Shown here in pieces: positions 52,684 through 61,423 of a DNA stretch of 64,000 nt. The position numbers and the translations under genes were made by a program. Within the stretch, counting starts at the first letter, position 1, and each line of letters starts with the position of its first letter. Source of the stretch: JAVBKV01 sp031553885 (GTDB lineage: Bacteria; Bacteroidota; Bacteroidia; Bacteroidales; Azobacteroidaceae); contig JAVBKV010000055.1 in the NCBI GenBank assembly GCA_031553885.1, positions 1-64,000 on the forward strand. Reading direction: 5' to 3'. The notes under the pieces are model-generated. The model made no database searches. It was not told where the DNA came from and saw only the letters and a list, made by a program, of their open reading frames with translations.

Positions 52684-55600
52684 ATGAGCAAGAAATTCGC
52701 CGAATATGGACGGTTTGACCTTTCGGAGGTAAACAAAGAAATACTTAAACGCTGGGATGAAGGAGATGTATTCCGCAAAAGCCTTAAAATAAGGGAAAAT
52801 GCCCCCTCTTTTGTGTTTTACGAAGGCCCTCCTTCCGCCAACGGTATGCCTGGTATTCACCACGTAATCGCCCGTTCGATCAAGGATATCTTTTGTCGTT
52901 ATAAAACGATGAAAGGGTATCAGGTGCAACGTAAAGCGGGTTGGGACACCCACGGTTTACCCGTAGAATTAGGTGTGGAAAAATCCCTGGGAATAACCAA
53001 GGAAGATATCGGTAAGAAAATCTCCATAGCCGAATACAACGCCGCCTGCCGGAAAGATGTCATGAAATTCACCAAAGAATGGGAAGACCTAACCCGGCAG
53101 ATGGGCTACTGGGTCGATATGGACGATCCGTATATCACTTATGACAACCGTTACATAGAAACCCTTTGGTGGCTGCTCAAAGAACTTTACAAGAAGAACC
53201 TGTTATACAAAGGATACACCATCCAGCCATATTCTCCTGCAGCTGGTACGGGGTTAAGTACGCACGAACTGAACCAGCCGGGTTGTTACCGGGATGTCAA
53301 AGATACGACCTGTACTGCCCAATTTAAAATATTTAATCCGAAACCGGAAATGGCAGCGTTCGGAGAAGCCTTTTTCCTGGCCTGGACCACCACACCCTGG
53401 ACATTGCCTTCTAATACGGCGCTCTGTGTGGGACCGAATATCGACTATGTGGCTGTGCAATCCTACAATCCGTACACCGGAAAACCGATGACAGCAGTCA
53501 TGGCCAAGGATCTTGTATTCACTTATTTCAACGAAAAGGCCGTCGAACTGAACCTGGAAGATTACAATCCCGGCGACAAGCTGATTCCTTTCAAGATCGT
53601 AGCTTGCTGGAAAGGATCCGAACTGGCCGGAATGAAATACGAGCAACTGATTCCCTGGGTCAATCCGGGAGAAGGAGCCTTCCGTGTCATTACCGGAGAT
53701 TTTGTTACGACCGAGGAAGGAACAACAGGTATCGTACACATTGCTCCGACTTTCGGTGCGGACGACGACCGCGTTGCCAAAGCCAACGGAGTTCCTCCCC
53801 TGATGCTGATCGATAAAGATGGCAACCGTCGTCCGATGGTCGATCTGACGGGGAAATTTTTCAATGTAAACGACCTCGATGCCGGTTTCCTGAAAGAATC
53901 GGTCAATGTGTCTTTATACAACGAATACGCCGGACGTTACGTCAAAAACGCTTACGATAATAACCTGACGGAAAACGACCCCACCCTGGATGTGGATCTC
54001 TGCGTAATGCTGAAACAGCAAAACAGGGCTTTCAGGATCGAAAAACATGTCCACTCGTATCCGCATTGCTGGCGGACAGACAAGCCGGTACTTTACTACC
54101 CGCTCGATAGCTGGTTTATCCGCACCACTGCCTGCCGCGAACGGATGATTGAACTCAACAACACTATCAACTGGAAACCGCAGTCGACCGGAACCGGACG
54201 TTTCGGAATGTGGCTGGAAAACCTGCAGGACTGGAACCTCAGCCGCAGCCGTTACTGGGGAACTCCCCTGCCAATCTGGCGGACGGAAGACGGAACAGAA
54301 GAAAAATGCATCGGTTCAGTCGCCGAATTAATGACGGAAATCGAGCAGGCCATAAAAGCAGGCGTGATGAAGGAAAATCCCTTCAAAAACTTTCAACCGG
54401 GTGTTTATTCCGCAGAAAATTATGCAGTTGAAAACATCGACCTGCACCGTCCTTTTGTCGACGAGATTATCCTGATTTCAGATTCCGGTAAACCGATGAA
54501 ACGGGAATTGGACCTGATTGATGTCTGGTTCGACTCAGGAGCCATGCCTTACGCCCAGATCCATTATCCGTTCGAAAACAAGGAATCGTTTGACCGGGGA
54601 GACGTTTTTCCTGCTGATTTTATTGCGGAAGGTGTGGACCAGACCCGTGGATGGTTCTTTACCCTTCACGCCATTTCAACGATGGTCTTCGACAATGTTT
54701 CGTTCAAAGCAGTTGTCTCCAACGGATTAGTATTAGATAAAAACGGAAATAAGATGTCCAAACGATTGGGCAATGCTGTCGATCCCTTCGAAACAATCCG
54801 TCAGTACGGATCAGATCCGTTGCGCTGGTATATGATTACCAATGCATCTCCCTGGGACAACCTCAAATTCGATATCGAAGGCATCGAGGAAGCCCGCCGG
54901 AAATTTTTCGGAACGTTGTACAACACCTATTCATTCTTCGCCTTGTATGCCAATGTCGATGGTTTTGAATACAAGGAAGAAGAAGTGCCTTTCGAAGAAC
55001 GACCGGAAATCGACCGCTGGATCCTGTCTTTGCTGAACTCGCTGGTCCGGGAGGTCGACGAATATTATACGACCTATGAACCGACCCGTGCCGGACGTGC
55101 TATCAATGACTTCGTCAACGATAACCTGAGCAACTGGTACGTACGTCTCAACCGCAAACGTTTCTGGGGTGGCGCCATGGATACGGACAAATTATCGGCT
55201 TACCAGACCCTGTACACCTGCCTGGAAACCGTAGCCAAGTTAATGGCCCCGATCGCTCCTTTTTATGCCGACAAACTGTTTGGCGACCTGATCGCAGCCA
55301 CCGGAAGGGAAAAGGTAGAATCCGTACACCTGTCCGATTTCCCGGTTTGTTGTGAAGAACGGATCGACAAAAACCTGGAAGAACGAATGCAGATTGCACA
55401 AAGTATTTCGTCCATGGTGCTGGCATTGCGTAGAAAAGTCAACATCAAAGTACGGCAGCCACTTTCTTCGATCATGGTGCCCGTACTGGATCCCAGCCAA
55501 AGAGAAGCAATAGAAGCCGTTCAAAGCCTGATTCTGGGAGAAGTGAATATCAAAGAGATCCGGTATGTGGATAATGCAACCGGAATTCTGGTCAAAAAAA

Positions 55601-56112
55601 TCAAGCCAGATTTCAAAAAACTGGGCCCGCGTTACGGTAAAATAATGAAAGGCCTGGCTGCTGTTATCGCCGGTCTTTCCCAGGAAGACATTGCCCGCCT
55701 GGAGCAACACGGAAACATTCAAATTCCGGTAAACGATCAAATGGCCGAAGTTACACTGGACGACGTGGAAATCATTTCCGAAGACATTCCCGGATGGCTG
55801 GTAGCCAATGAAGGCCGCTTAACAGTGGCCCTGGACGTAACGATCACCGAAGAGCTCCGTAAGGAAGGAATCGCCCGCGAACTGGTGAACCGGATACAAA
55901 ACATCCGGAAGTCGAACGGTTATGAAATCACAGATAAAATACGGGTAACCCTTCAATCAGATGAGCGTATCAATGAAGCCGTTAGCGAATTTAAAGAATA
56001 TATTGCGAACCAAGTCCTGGCCAATGACGTTATATTAAATCACCTGACGGAAGGGATCGAACTGGATCTGGACGAATTTAAACTGTGGGTGAAAGTCGAA
56101 AAAGACGTATAA
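52684..56112 (+). CDS. ileS: Isoleucyl-tRNA synthetase, long eukaryotic-like type
   Basis: This enzyme charges tRNA-Ile. It has 1142 residues, longer than the E. coli form (938) and in the range of the type 2 enzymes. The nucleotide-binding HIGH motif is GIHH near 56-59, in NGMPGIHHVIARS, and the second signature is NKMSKRLG near 689. The editing domain lies between about 190 and 400 (TTPWTLPSNTALCVGP, GDFVTTEEGTTGIVHIAPTFGADD). An anticodon-binding domain and a C-terminal extension with a DUF5915-like part follow. Its -7 box is in the preceding terminator. A DksA-like regulator and lspA follow. Confidence 0.96.
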   Translation: MSKKFAEYGRFDLSEVNKEILKRWDEGDVFRKSLKIRENAPSFVFYEGPPSANGMPGIHHVIARSIKDIFCRYKTMKGYQVQRKAGWDTHGLPVELGVEKSLGITKEDIGKKISIAEYNAACRKDVMKFTKEWEDLTRQMGYWVDMDDPYITYDNRYIETLWWLLKELYKKNLLYKGYTIQPYSPAAGTGLSTHELNQPGCYRDVKDTTCTAQFKIFNPKPEMAAFGEAFFLAWTTTPWTLPSNTALCVGPNIDYVAVQSYNPYTGKPMTAVMAKDLVFTYFNEKAVELNLEDYNPGDKLIPFKIVACWKGSELAGMKYEQLIPWVNPGEGAFRVITGDFVTTEEGTTGIVHIAPTFGADDDRVAKANGVPPLMLIDKDGNRRPMVDLTGKFFNVNDLDAGFLKESVNVSLYNEYAGRYVKNAYDNNLTENDPTLDVDLCVMLKQQNRAFRIEKHVHSYPHCWRTDKPVLYYPLDSWFIRTTACRERMIELNNTINWKPQSTGTGRFGMWLENLQDWNLSRSRYWGTPLPIWRTEDGTEEKCIGSVAELMTEIEQAIKAGVMKENPFKNFQPGVYSAENYAVENIDLHRPFVDEIILISDSGKPMKRELDLIDVWFDSGAMPYAQIHYPFENKESFDRGDVFPADFIAEGVDQTRGWFFTLHAISTMVFDNVSFKAVVSNGLVLDKNGNKMSKRLGNAVDPFETIRQYGSDPLRWYMITNASPWDNLKFDIEGIEEARRKFFGTLYNTYSFFALYANVDGFEYKEEEVPFEERPEIDRWILSLLNSLVREVDEYYTTYEPTRAGRAINDFVNDNLSNWYVRLNRKRFWGGAMDTDKLSAYQTLYTCLETVAKLMAPIAPFYADKLFGDLIAATGREKVESVHLSDFPVCCEERIDKNLEERMQIAQSISSMVLALRRKVNIKVRQPLSSIMVPVLDPSQREAIEAVQSLILGEVNIKEIRYVDNATGILVKKIKPDFKKLGPRYGKIMKGLAAVIAGLSQEDIARLEQHGNIQIPVNDQMAEVTLDDVEIISEDIPGWLVANEGRLTVALDVTITEELRKEGIARELVNRIQNIRKSNGYEITDKIRVTLQSDERINEAVSEFKEYIANQVLANDVILNHLTEGIELDLDEFKLWVKVEKDV

Positions 56113-56114
56113 TA

Positions 56115-56145
56115 TTTGTTTTTTCGATTAATAATATTACTTTTG
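56115..56145 (+). promoter_or_regulatory. Promoter of the DksA-like/lspA operon
   Basis: TTTG at 56115-56118, 19 bases, then TACTTTTG at 56138-56145, just after the ileS stop; the ATG follows at 56184. Confidence 0.7.
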
Positions 56146-56183
56146 AATATTGTAAGTGGAAATAACATTAAAACGAGAAAGCC

Positions 56184-56561
56184 ATGAACGAAAAGACGAA
56201 ATACTCGGATGCTGAATTGGAAGAATTCCGCGCCATTATATTGGAAAAGCTCGATGCTGCCCGAAAAGATTATGATTTGTTGAAAGCAACGTTGATGAAT
56301 TCCGATGGAAATGATGTAACAGACACCTCTCCTACTTTCAAGGTACTGGAAGAAGGTGCTGCTACCTTATCCAAAGAAGAAGCCGGCCGTTTGGCTCAAC
56401 GTCAGATGAAATTCATTCAAAGTCTGCAAGCGGCACTGGTACGTATTGAAAATAAAACTTACGGTGTTTGCCGGGAAACAGGCAAGCTGATCCCGAAAGA
56501 AAGACTGCGCGCGGTACCTCATGCAACCTTGAGTATTGAAGCTAAAATGGGCCAAAAATAA
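56184..56561 (+). CDS. TraR/DksA-family protein with degenerate zinc finger
   Basis: This is a 125-residue cytoplasmic protein of the DksA superfamily, which binds the RNA polymerase secondary channel. A coiled-coil N-terminal half with the acidic tip DGNDVTDTSP (near 49-58) precedes a short finger region, YGVCRETGKLIPKERLRAVPHAT. Only one of the four zinc-binding cysteines remains (near residue 93), so metal binding is doubtful. This form is common in Bacteroidota. It abuts lspA with no gap between its stop and the lspA ATG. Confidence 0.9.
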   Translation: MNEKTKYSDAELEEFRAIILEKLDAARKDYDLLKATLMNSDGNDVTDTSPTFKVLEEGAATLSKEEAGRLAQRQMKFIQSLQAALVRIENKTYGVCRETGKLIPKERLRAVPHATLSIEAKMGQK

Positions 56562-57188
56562 ATGAGATTTTCAAAAGGTTTCTGGACGATTGCTGTTATT
56601 CTGATCATTTTGTTGGCGGACCAGGTGCTTAAAATCTGGATTAAAACTCACATGACGTTGTACGAAGATATACGCATCACGGATTGGTTTATCATCCGTT
56701 TTGTCGAAAACAACGGAATGGCTATGGGTATCGAAGTCATGGGAAAACTCTTTCTATCCGTTTTCCGTATCATTGCATCAGTAGCCATTGTATATTACCT
56801 CTTCCGTTTAGTCAAAAGAGGATTTTCCATGGGCTATATCATTTGTATAGCCATGATCTTTGCCGGCGCCATCGGTAACATCATCGACTCTATTTTCTAC
56901 GGTGTGGTTTTCAGTGAAAGCACTCCGGTTCAGGTGGCATCATTTCTCCCTCCCGAAGGCGGATACGGTACCTGGTTACACGGAAAAGTCGTAGACATGT
57001 TCTACTTCCCTCTGATTGAGACGACCTGGCCATCCTGGGTTCCTCATTTCGGCGGACAGGAATTCACTTTCTTCCGCTACATTTTCAATCTGGCAGACGC
57101 ATCCATCAGTGTAGGAATTGCTATTCTGCTGTTGTTTTACAGGAAAACTTTTTCACTCAGCTTTGAAAAAAAGGAAGTTGAAGCTTAA
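56562..57188 (+). CDS. lspA: Lipoprotein signal peptidase (signal peptidase II)
   Basis: This inner-membrane aspartyl protease cleaves prolipoproteins before the lipid-modified cysteine. It has 208 residues and four helices. The catalytic pair is D near 128 in VDMFYFPL and D near 177 in FNLADASISVG; ADQVLKIWIK at 20-29 and ENNGMAMG at 50-57 are the other conserved boxes. The end of the gene overlaps the start of the next gene, itself a predicted lipoprotein. The many lipoproteins in this window are its natural substrates. Confidence 0.95.
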   Translation: MRFSKGFWTIAVILIILLADQVLKIWIKTHMTLYEDIRITDWFIIRFVENNGMAMGIEVMGKLFLSVFRIIASVAIVYYLFRLVKRGFSMGYIICIAMIFAGAIGNIIDSIFYGVVFSESTPVQVASFLPPEGGYGTWLHGKVVDMFYFPLIETTWPSWVPHFGGQEFTFFRYIFNLADASISVGIAILLLFYRKTFSLSFEKKEVEA

Positions 57189-57978
57189 CCCGGCCCTCAT
57201 CATTCTTGTATGGACTGCCTGTATCATGTCGGGTTGTGGAACCCGGCCCTCTCATGTTTTGTCCGAAAAGAAAATGGAAAATGTACTGTATGACCTGTAC
57301 CTGGCAGATGCTGAGGTAGAGGAAAATTACGAAATTTTCGCAAACGATTCGGCAAAAAAACAGGAAATTCTGGACGCGGTATTCAAAAAGCACAAAATAA
57401 AAGAAAGAGATTTCGATACCTCACTGGTCTGGTATGCTGGTAACCTGGACAAGTACTACAAAATATACCAGAACCTGAGTAACCGCTATACTACACTCGC
57501 CGATGCGTTACGGGAAAAGCAGGACCTGCTTACCCTGAAACCGGCCGGAGAAGATCAGTTTAATTTATGGATGGGAGAAACAACGCATACGTTACGTTCT
57601 GCAGATCAGCTGGATAACAGGATCACCTTCCGGGTTGATTCCGGAGATTTTCAACTCAATGACAGCTATGAATTACGTTTCAACGTATTAGGCATACGCG
57701 ACTCAATCGCTCCCATTGTTACGTTCTGCCTTCAAAATGCCGACACCATCCTTTCGGTTCGAAACGACATAACCGCAAACGGAACTTACTCAACCGTCCT
57801 TACGGCTCCGGGTGATTCCATCACAAAAGTGTTATACGGTTCCATATACATTCCGGCAAAAGAAAAGAATATCCTTCTCTCCATTTATAATTTTGGTATC
57901 TATCAACGAAAAAACGTAGAAGCCGTCAGCCCGAATCTGGAACTAAAACGACCAACAGAAAGAATTACGACTTATTGA
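57163..57978 (+). CDS. DUF4296-family lipoprotein, translationally overlapping lspA
   Basis: I place the start at a TTG (57163), giving MKKRKLKLNPALIILV and a lipobox at MSGC; a TTG at 57178 is equally possible. An ATG at 57118 would put a long hydrophobic, cysteine-rich stretch before the signal peptide and overlap lspA by 71 bases. The mature protein starts with the DUF4296 pattern (EKKMENVLYDLYLADAEVE near 35-53, a helix pair to about 120), followed by a domain of beta strands. Function unknown. The stop overlaps cdd by seven bases in convergent orientation. Confidence 0.75.
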   Translation: MKKRKLKLNPALIILVWTACIMSGCGTRPSHVLSEKKMENVLYDLYLADAEVEENYEIFANDSAKKQEILDAVFKKHKIKERDFDTSLVWYAGNLDKYYKIYQNLSNRYTTLADALREKQDLLTLKPAGEDQFNLWMGETTHTLRSADQLDNRITFRVDSGDFQLNDSYELRFNVLGIRDSIAPIVTFCLQNADTILSVRNDITANGTYSTVLTAPGDSITKVLYGSIYIPAKEKNILLSIYNFGIYQRKNVEAVSPNLELKRPTERITTY

Positions 57979-58460
57979 CCGGTTGCAAGTTCCGATCCGT
58001 CGAATGATAAAGGCAGCAGGTCTTTGATTGATTCCACTTTATATATTTCTCTTTTTCCGTAAAGCAGTAGTTCCACGGATTGTCCGTAACGGGTTTCTGC
58101 CTCCAGAATCACCTGACGGCATCCTCCGCAGGGTGTTATAGGAGGAGCAATAAAATCGTTTCCCGTATAGGCCGCGATGGCCATCCGGCATACAGGTTGA
58201 TCCGGATAACGTGAATTTGCATAAAACAACGTCGTCCGCTCAGCGCATAACGAAGACGGAAAAGCAGCATTTTCCTGATTGTTTCCGGAGACAATCTCCC
58301 CATTGGCCAACTGGACAGCAGCGCCTACCTGGAACCGGGAATAAGGGGCATACGCCCGCTGAGTTGCCTCCTTGGCAACATTTATCAACTTTTTTTCCTC
58401 TTCATTGAGTTCCTCATAACTACAAACTGTTATCTTTGCAGCAATATTCAGATTTTTCAT
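57972..58460 (-). CDS. cdd: Cytidine deaminase
   Basis: The zinc enzyme converts cytidine and deoxycytidine to uridine forms in pyrimidine salvage. It has 162 residues. The proton-shuttle motif is CAERTT (near 72-77) and the zinc cysteines are in PCGGCRQ (near 108-114). The N-terminal YAPYSRFQVGAAV near 38-50 is typical. The -7 box TATATTTG on the minus strand (58479-58486) lies 18 bases before its start and extends toward the divergent LysM gene. Confidence 0.94.
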   Translation of the reverse strand: MKNLNIAAKITVCSYEELNEEEKKLINVAKEATQRAYAPYSRFQVGAAVQLANGEIVSGNNQENAAFPSSLCAERTTLFYANSRYPDQPVCRMAIAAYTGNDFIAPPITPCGGCRQVILEAETRYGQSVELLLYGKREIYKVESIKDLLPLSFDGSELATGQ

Positions 58461-58486
58461 ACGAATATAATTTTATCACAAATATA
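58431..58486. promoter_or_regulatory. Crossed -7 elements for cdd and the LysM gene
   Basis: On the plus strand TATCTTTG at 58431-58438 lies inside the first codons of cdd and points at the gene starting at 58504. On the minus strand TATATTTG at 58486-58479 points at cdd. The two divergent transcripts would therefore overlap by some tens of bases. Neither has a strong -33 box. Confidence 0.4.
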
Positions 58487-58503
58487 ACAGATTCATTCCA
58501 GAT

Positions 58504-59427
58504 ATGAAAATACAATACCGTATCCTTTCCGCGATTGCTATTCTTTGCTTTATAATCACTCCGTTGTCCGCACAAAGGAAATTTCCGGCTTACGTCAACT
58601 ACATTGAAAAATACAGTGACCTGGCAATCAACCACATGGAGCGGTATAAAATCCCCGCCAGTATTACTCTGGCACAAGGGATCCTGGAATCCGGAGCCGG
58701 CCTGAGTCAATTCGTTAAAGAAACCAATAATCATTTTGGAATCAAATGCCATTCCGATTGGAAAGGCGAAACCATACGCCGTAAAGACGACGGACCCAAT
58801 GACTGCTTCCGTAAATACAAAAAATCAGAAGATTCATTTGAAGACCATTCTCTTTTCCTTGGAAAAAAAAGATACGAGAGCCTGTTCGACCTGGACATCC
58901 GGGACTACAGAGGATGGGCCAAAGGACTGCAGCAATGCGGATATGCCACCGACAAAGCCTATGCCAACAAATTGATCAAGTTGATTGAAGATTATGAATT
59001 ATACCGCTATGATACAAAATACAAAGGACGGGGCAAAGGTTATGAAACTAAAACAACTTCAACCACACCAGGCAGCCGGACGAAAAGAGATCGGGAGGTA
59101 TTCAAGACGCACGGCCTGATTTATGTAATCGCTGGTACCGGCGACAGCATGGACGCTATTGCCTACGACCTCGGATTCAAACTAAAAGATCTGATCAAAT
59201 ACAACGAGGTTCCGGAAGACTTTCCATTGACCAAAAATGATATTGTATACCTCCAAAAGAAAAAGAAGAAAGCAGACAAACCGTATTACGAGCATGTTGT
59301 CCAGGTGGGAGAATCCATGCACAGTATTTCTCAGAAATACGGTCTCCGCCTTTCCAACCTGTACAAAATGAATAAAAAAGATTACGAATATGTTCCGGAA
59401 GAAGGAGATGTACTCAAGCTCCGGTAG
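58504..59427 (+). CDS. Secreted glucosaminidase with two LysM domains
   Basis: This is a peptidoglycan hydrolase of 307 residues. The signal peptide ends at LSAQ (about 23). The glucosaminidase domain covers about 30-165: PASITLAQGILESGAGLS with the catalytic glutamate near E62, NNHFGIKCHSDWKG and CFRKYKKSEDSFEDHS. A Lys/Thr-rich linker (about 175-200) precedes LysM 1 (about 208-253) and LysM 2 (about 262-306, VVQVGESMHSISQKYGLRLSNLYKMN). LysM anchors it to the wall. Its last 46 bases overlap the convergent glycosyltransferase gene. Confidence 0.93.
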   Translation: MKIQYRILSAIAILCFIITPLSAQRKFPAYVNYIEKYSDLAINHMERYKIPASITLAQGILESGAGLSQFVKETNNHFGIKCHSDWKGETIRRKDDGPNDCFRKYKKSEDSFEDHSLFLGKKRYESLFDLDIRDYRGWAKGLQQCGYATDKAYANKLIKLIEDYELYRYDTKYKGRGKGYETKTTSTTPGSRTKRDREVFKTHGLIYVIAGTGDSMDAIAYDLGFKLKDLIKYNEVPEDFPLTKNDIVYLQKKKKKADKPYYEHVVQVGESMHSISQKYGLRLSNLYKMNKKDYEYVPEEGDVLKLR

Positions 59428-60539
59428 GACAACAAACGGGCATATTCTTTCCCGGCTTCGGACAGGGAGAAATAAGCCGGATGCACATAATTCAGGTACT
59501 TCAATATTTTAAAAGCATTGAAGTAATTGAAAAAACGTTTGCGGTAAGCCGGAAGACTGGCAGTATATTGATTGATTTCCTTCATTTTTTCAAGGAAATC
59601 GTCTTGTTGCAAAAAATTCAGGAAAAATACAGGTAAATCTTCGATTGCTCTTTTTATCTCTTCAGAAGACGACTTAAAAAAAGAATTGATCTTTTCAAAA
59701 AAACAGTTCAGTACCTGAAACGATTCAAAACAATACGTATACTTAACGATAGTATCTCCCTCTGCCAATTGAGCTAAAGCCGGTCCCGTACCAAACGGCA
59801 CCCGATCCGATAAACGGGCCGCCGGATATACCCGGGTGGTATCGATAAACTTCGTCCGGCCGATAGGAAATACCTTCTGAAGAAAATAAAAATCCTCCCC
59901 GGCCTGTTGCTTTCCCATTCCTCCCGCACGGGTATAGGTATCAGCCGTAACTGCAAATGCTGAACCGATCGTATAGTAAGCATACGGATAACCGCAATAT
60001 TCCAATGCTGCCCTATAATACCTCAGGTAATTTTCATACTCCGTCATAGCCTGTCTCAACGGGTCTTTCTCCGGTAAATGAGCGATCGGATGATGAAATT
60101 CAATCGTCACCGAACATAACTTATCTTTCCTGAAATTATGAAAAATTTCCGTTAAGTAATTAGCTTCTACTGTGCAATCGGCATCCAGACTTACAATAAT
60201 TCCTTCCGGATTTCCTGCTTTATAAAAACGGGCAGCAGCCTCATCCATCCCGATTTTCCTCGGCAATCCGGCTCCGTTCTTTCCCGGAAGATTCTCTTTC
60301 AGTAAAGGATCCAACCGAAAATCAGTCGTATCATTCAAGGCAGCAAATTCCAGTGCTTCCTGATAAGAGTTCCGGTTGATTTCCAATATCGCTTCCGGAG
60401 TATGTGTATATGAATTGATCAACAAAATGATTTCCACTCCGAAATCCCCACGTTGGCAAGCATACAGGCTCTGTAACGTTTGCAGAACATCCGGTTCATT
60501 GTAACAGGGAATAACAATGATTATCTGTGGAAATGGCAT
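59382..60539 (-). CDS. Glycosyltransferase family 2, with long C-terminal extension
   Basis: This 385-residue protein begins PQIIIVIPCYNEPDVLQTLQSL, a GT-A start. SLDADCTVEANY near 117-128 gives the DxD-type site, and AGEDFYFLQKVFPIG near 219-233 the acceptor-side motif. About 130 residues after the catalytic domain have no recognised family. No membrane helix is obvious. It stands alone, so the acceptor is unknown. The overlap with the convergent LysM gene means one of the two ends could be revised, but both frames look real. Confidence 0.82.
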   Translation of the reverse strand: MPFPQIIIVIPCYNEPDVLQTLQSLYACQRGDFGVEIILLINSYTHTPEAILEINRNSYQEALEFAALNDTTDFRLDPLLKENLPGKNGAGLPRKIGMDEAAARFYKAGNPEGIIVSLDADCTVEANYLTEIFHNFRKDKLCSVTIEFHHPIAHLPEKDPLRQAMTEYENYLRYYRAALEYCGYPYAYYTIGSAFAVTADTYTRAGGMGKQQAGEDFYFLQKVFPIGRTKFIDTTRVYPAARLSDRVPFGTGPALAQLAEGDTIVKYTYCFESFQVLNCFFEKINSFFKSSSEEIKRAIEDLPVFFLNFLQQDDFLEKMKEINQYTASLPAYRKRFFNYFNAFKILKYLNYVHPAYFSLSEAGKEYARLLSYRSLSTSPSSGTYS

Positions 60540-60559
60540 GATATTAAGGCATTAAAACC

Positions 60560-60595
60560 ACAAAGGCACGAAGTTTCTTACCCTCGTGCCTTTGT
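60560..60595 (-). terminator. Strong hairpin between the Skp-like and glycosyltransferase genes
   Basis: ACAAAGGCACGA at 60560-60571 pairs with TCGTGCCTTTGT at 60584-60595 (12 perfect pairs, 12-base loop). On the minus strand it follows the Skp-like gene by 23 bases and is trailed by GGTTTTAA, a weak U tract. It probably ends the Skp-like transcript. Confidence 0.55.
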
Positions 60596-60618
60596 ATTCT
60601 ACTATTTTCAATTAGAGC

Positions 60619-61224
60619 TTATTTCTTCTGAGGGGCATAACGCGCATTCAGGAAATCAATGACTTCCCGGGTAATATCATACGCATCTTCAATGAAATAG
60701 AAATTATCGGTACCTACATTACTGAAAATAACCTGGTATTTCTTGGATTCATTGAATATTTTAATAGCATTTACAATCGTATCGCTCAATTGCATCTGCA
60801 TTTTAGCCTGCTCACGGGCCAGTTCCTGTTCTGCACGACCGGCAGCTTCTTCCAATTCCTGTTGCTTTCTGGATAACCGGATTTGTTCCTGTTGTCGTCT
60901 GTCATCAGAAAGGAATGCATTTATCTGAGCTTTTTGTTGAAACTCTATAATTTCCTTTTGAAGTTGCTGGCCTCTCAGATTGAGGGAAGCCCGTTGATTT
61001 TCTATCTTACTGAGAGCCATTTCGCTCAGATCCTTGTAGTAATTATAGTTGCTCAACAAAGAATCCGTACGGATATAAGCAATCGGCAACCGGGTATAAG
61101 TCGAGTCTGTAACTGCATCCGATGTATTTCCATCCGTATTTTTTCCCTTTGAAAACTGGAGAATAAATAAAACAATTACCGCTACAGCGAGAACTCCATT
61201 GATAATGTAATTCGTATTTTTCAT
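60619..61224 (-). CDS. OmpH/Skp-like periplasmic chaperone
   Basis: This is a 201-residue protein with an N-terminal membrane or signal segment (about 8-23) and an uncharged Gly/Thr-rich linker. It then has the OmpH fold: AYIRTDSLLSNYNYYKDLSE near 48-67, a long coiled coil (about 70-150, Gln/Glu-rich, LRGQQLQKEIIEFQQKAQ), and the returning strand KKYQVIFSN. Skp binds unfolded outer-membrane proteins. The N-terminal segment may anchor it instead of being cleaved. Its -7 box TATATTTG is on the minus strand at 61311-61318. Confidence 0.85.
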   Translation of the reverse strand: MKNTNYIINGVLAVAVIVLFILQFSKGKNTDGNTSDAVTDSTYTRLPIAYIRTDSLLSNYNYYKDLSEMALSKIENQRASLNLRGQQLQKEIIEFQQKAQINAFLSDDRRQQEQIRLSRKQQELEEAAGRAEQELAREQAKMQMQLSDTIVNAIKIFNESKKYQVIFSNVGTDNFYFIEDAYDITREVIDFLNARYAPQKK

Positions 61225-61300
61225 AAACTAACTGAGGATTGATTGTATCTGTTTTTGTTAATTACTTTTCAAAAAATTAAAATCCAGGCTACTTTTAACT

Positions 61301-61318
61301 TTTGCGCACGCAAATATA
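61301..61318 (-). promoter_or_regulatory. Skp-like gene -7 element beside a short palindrome
   Basis: On the minus strand TATATTTG (61318-61311) matches the -7 consensus. It overlaps TTTGCG-CA-CGCAAA at 61301-61314, a six-base-arm palindrome that would sit at the transcription start. The leader would be about 80 bases. Confidence 0.4.
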
Positions 61319-61423
61319 AATGAATTTATCGTTAAAATCTATCTTTTCCTTGATTATTCTCTTTTTTTTTTGTTTCTTTATCGTTTAGTTTCCAATTTTT
61401 TATTCATTTAAATAATTTGTATC

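Noticed and set aside
59382..59427. Frameshift at the LysM/glycosyltransferase overlap
   Set aside because: Both genes keep family-consistent lengths, and the overlap is convergent and short.
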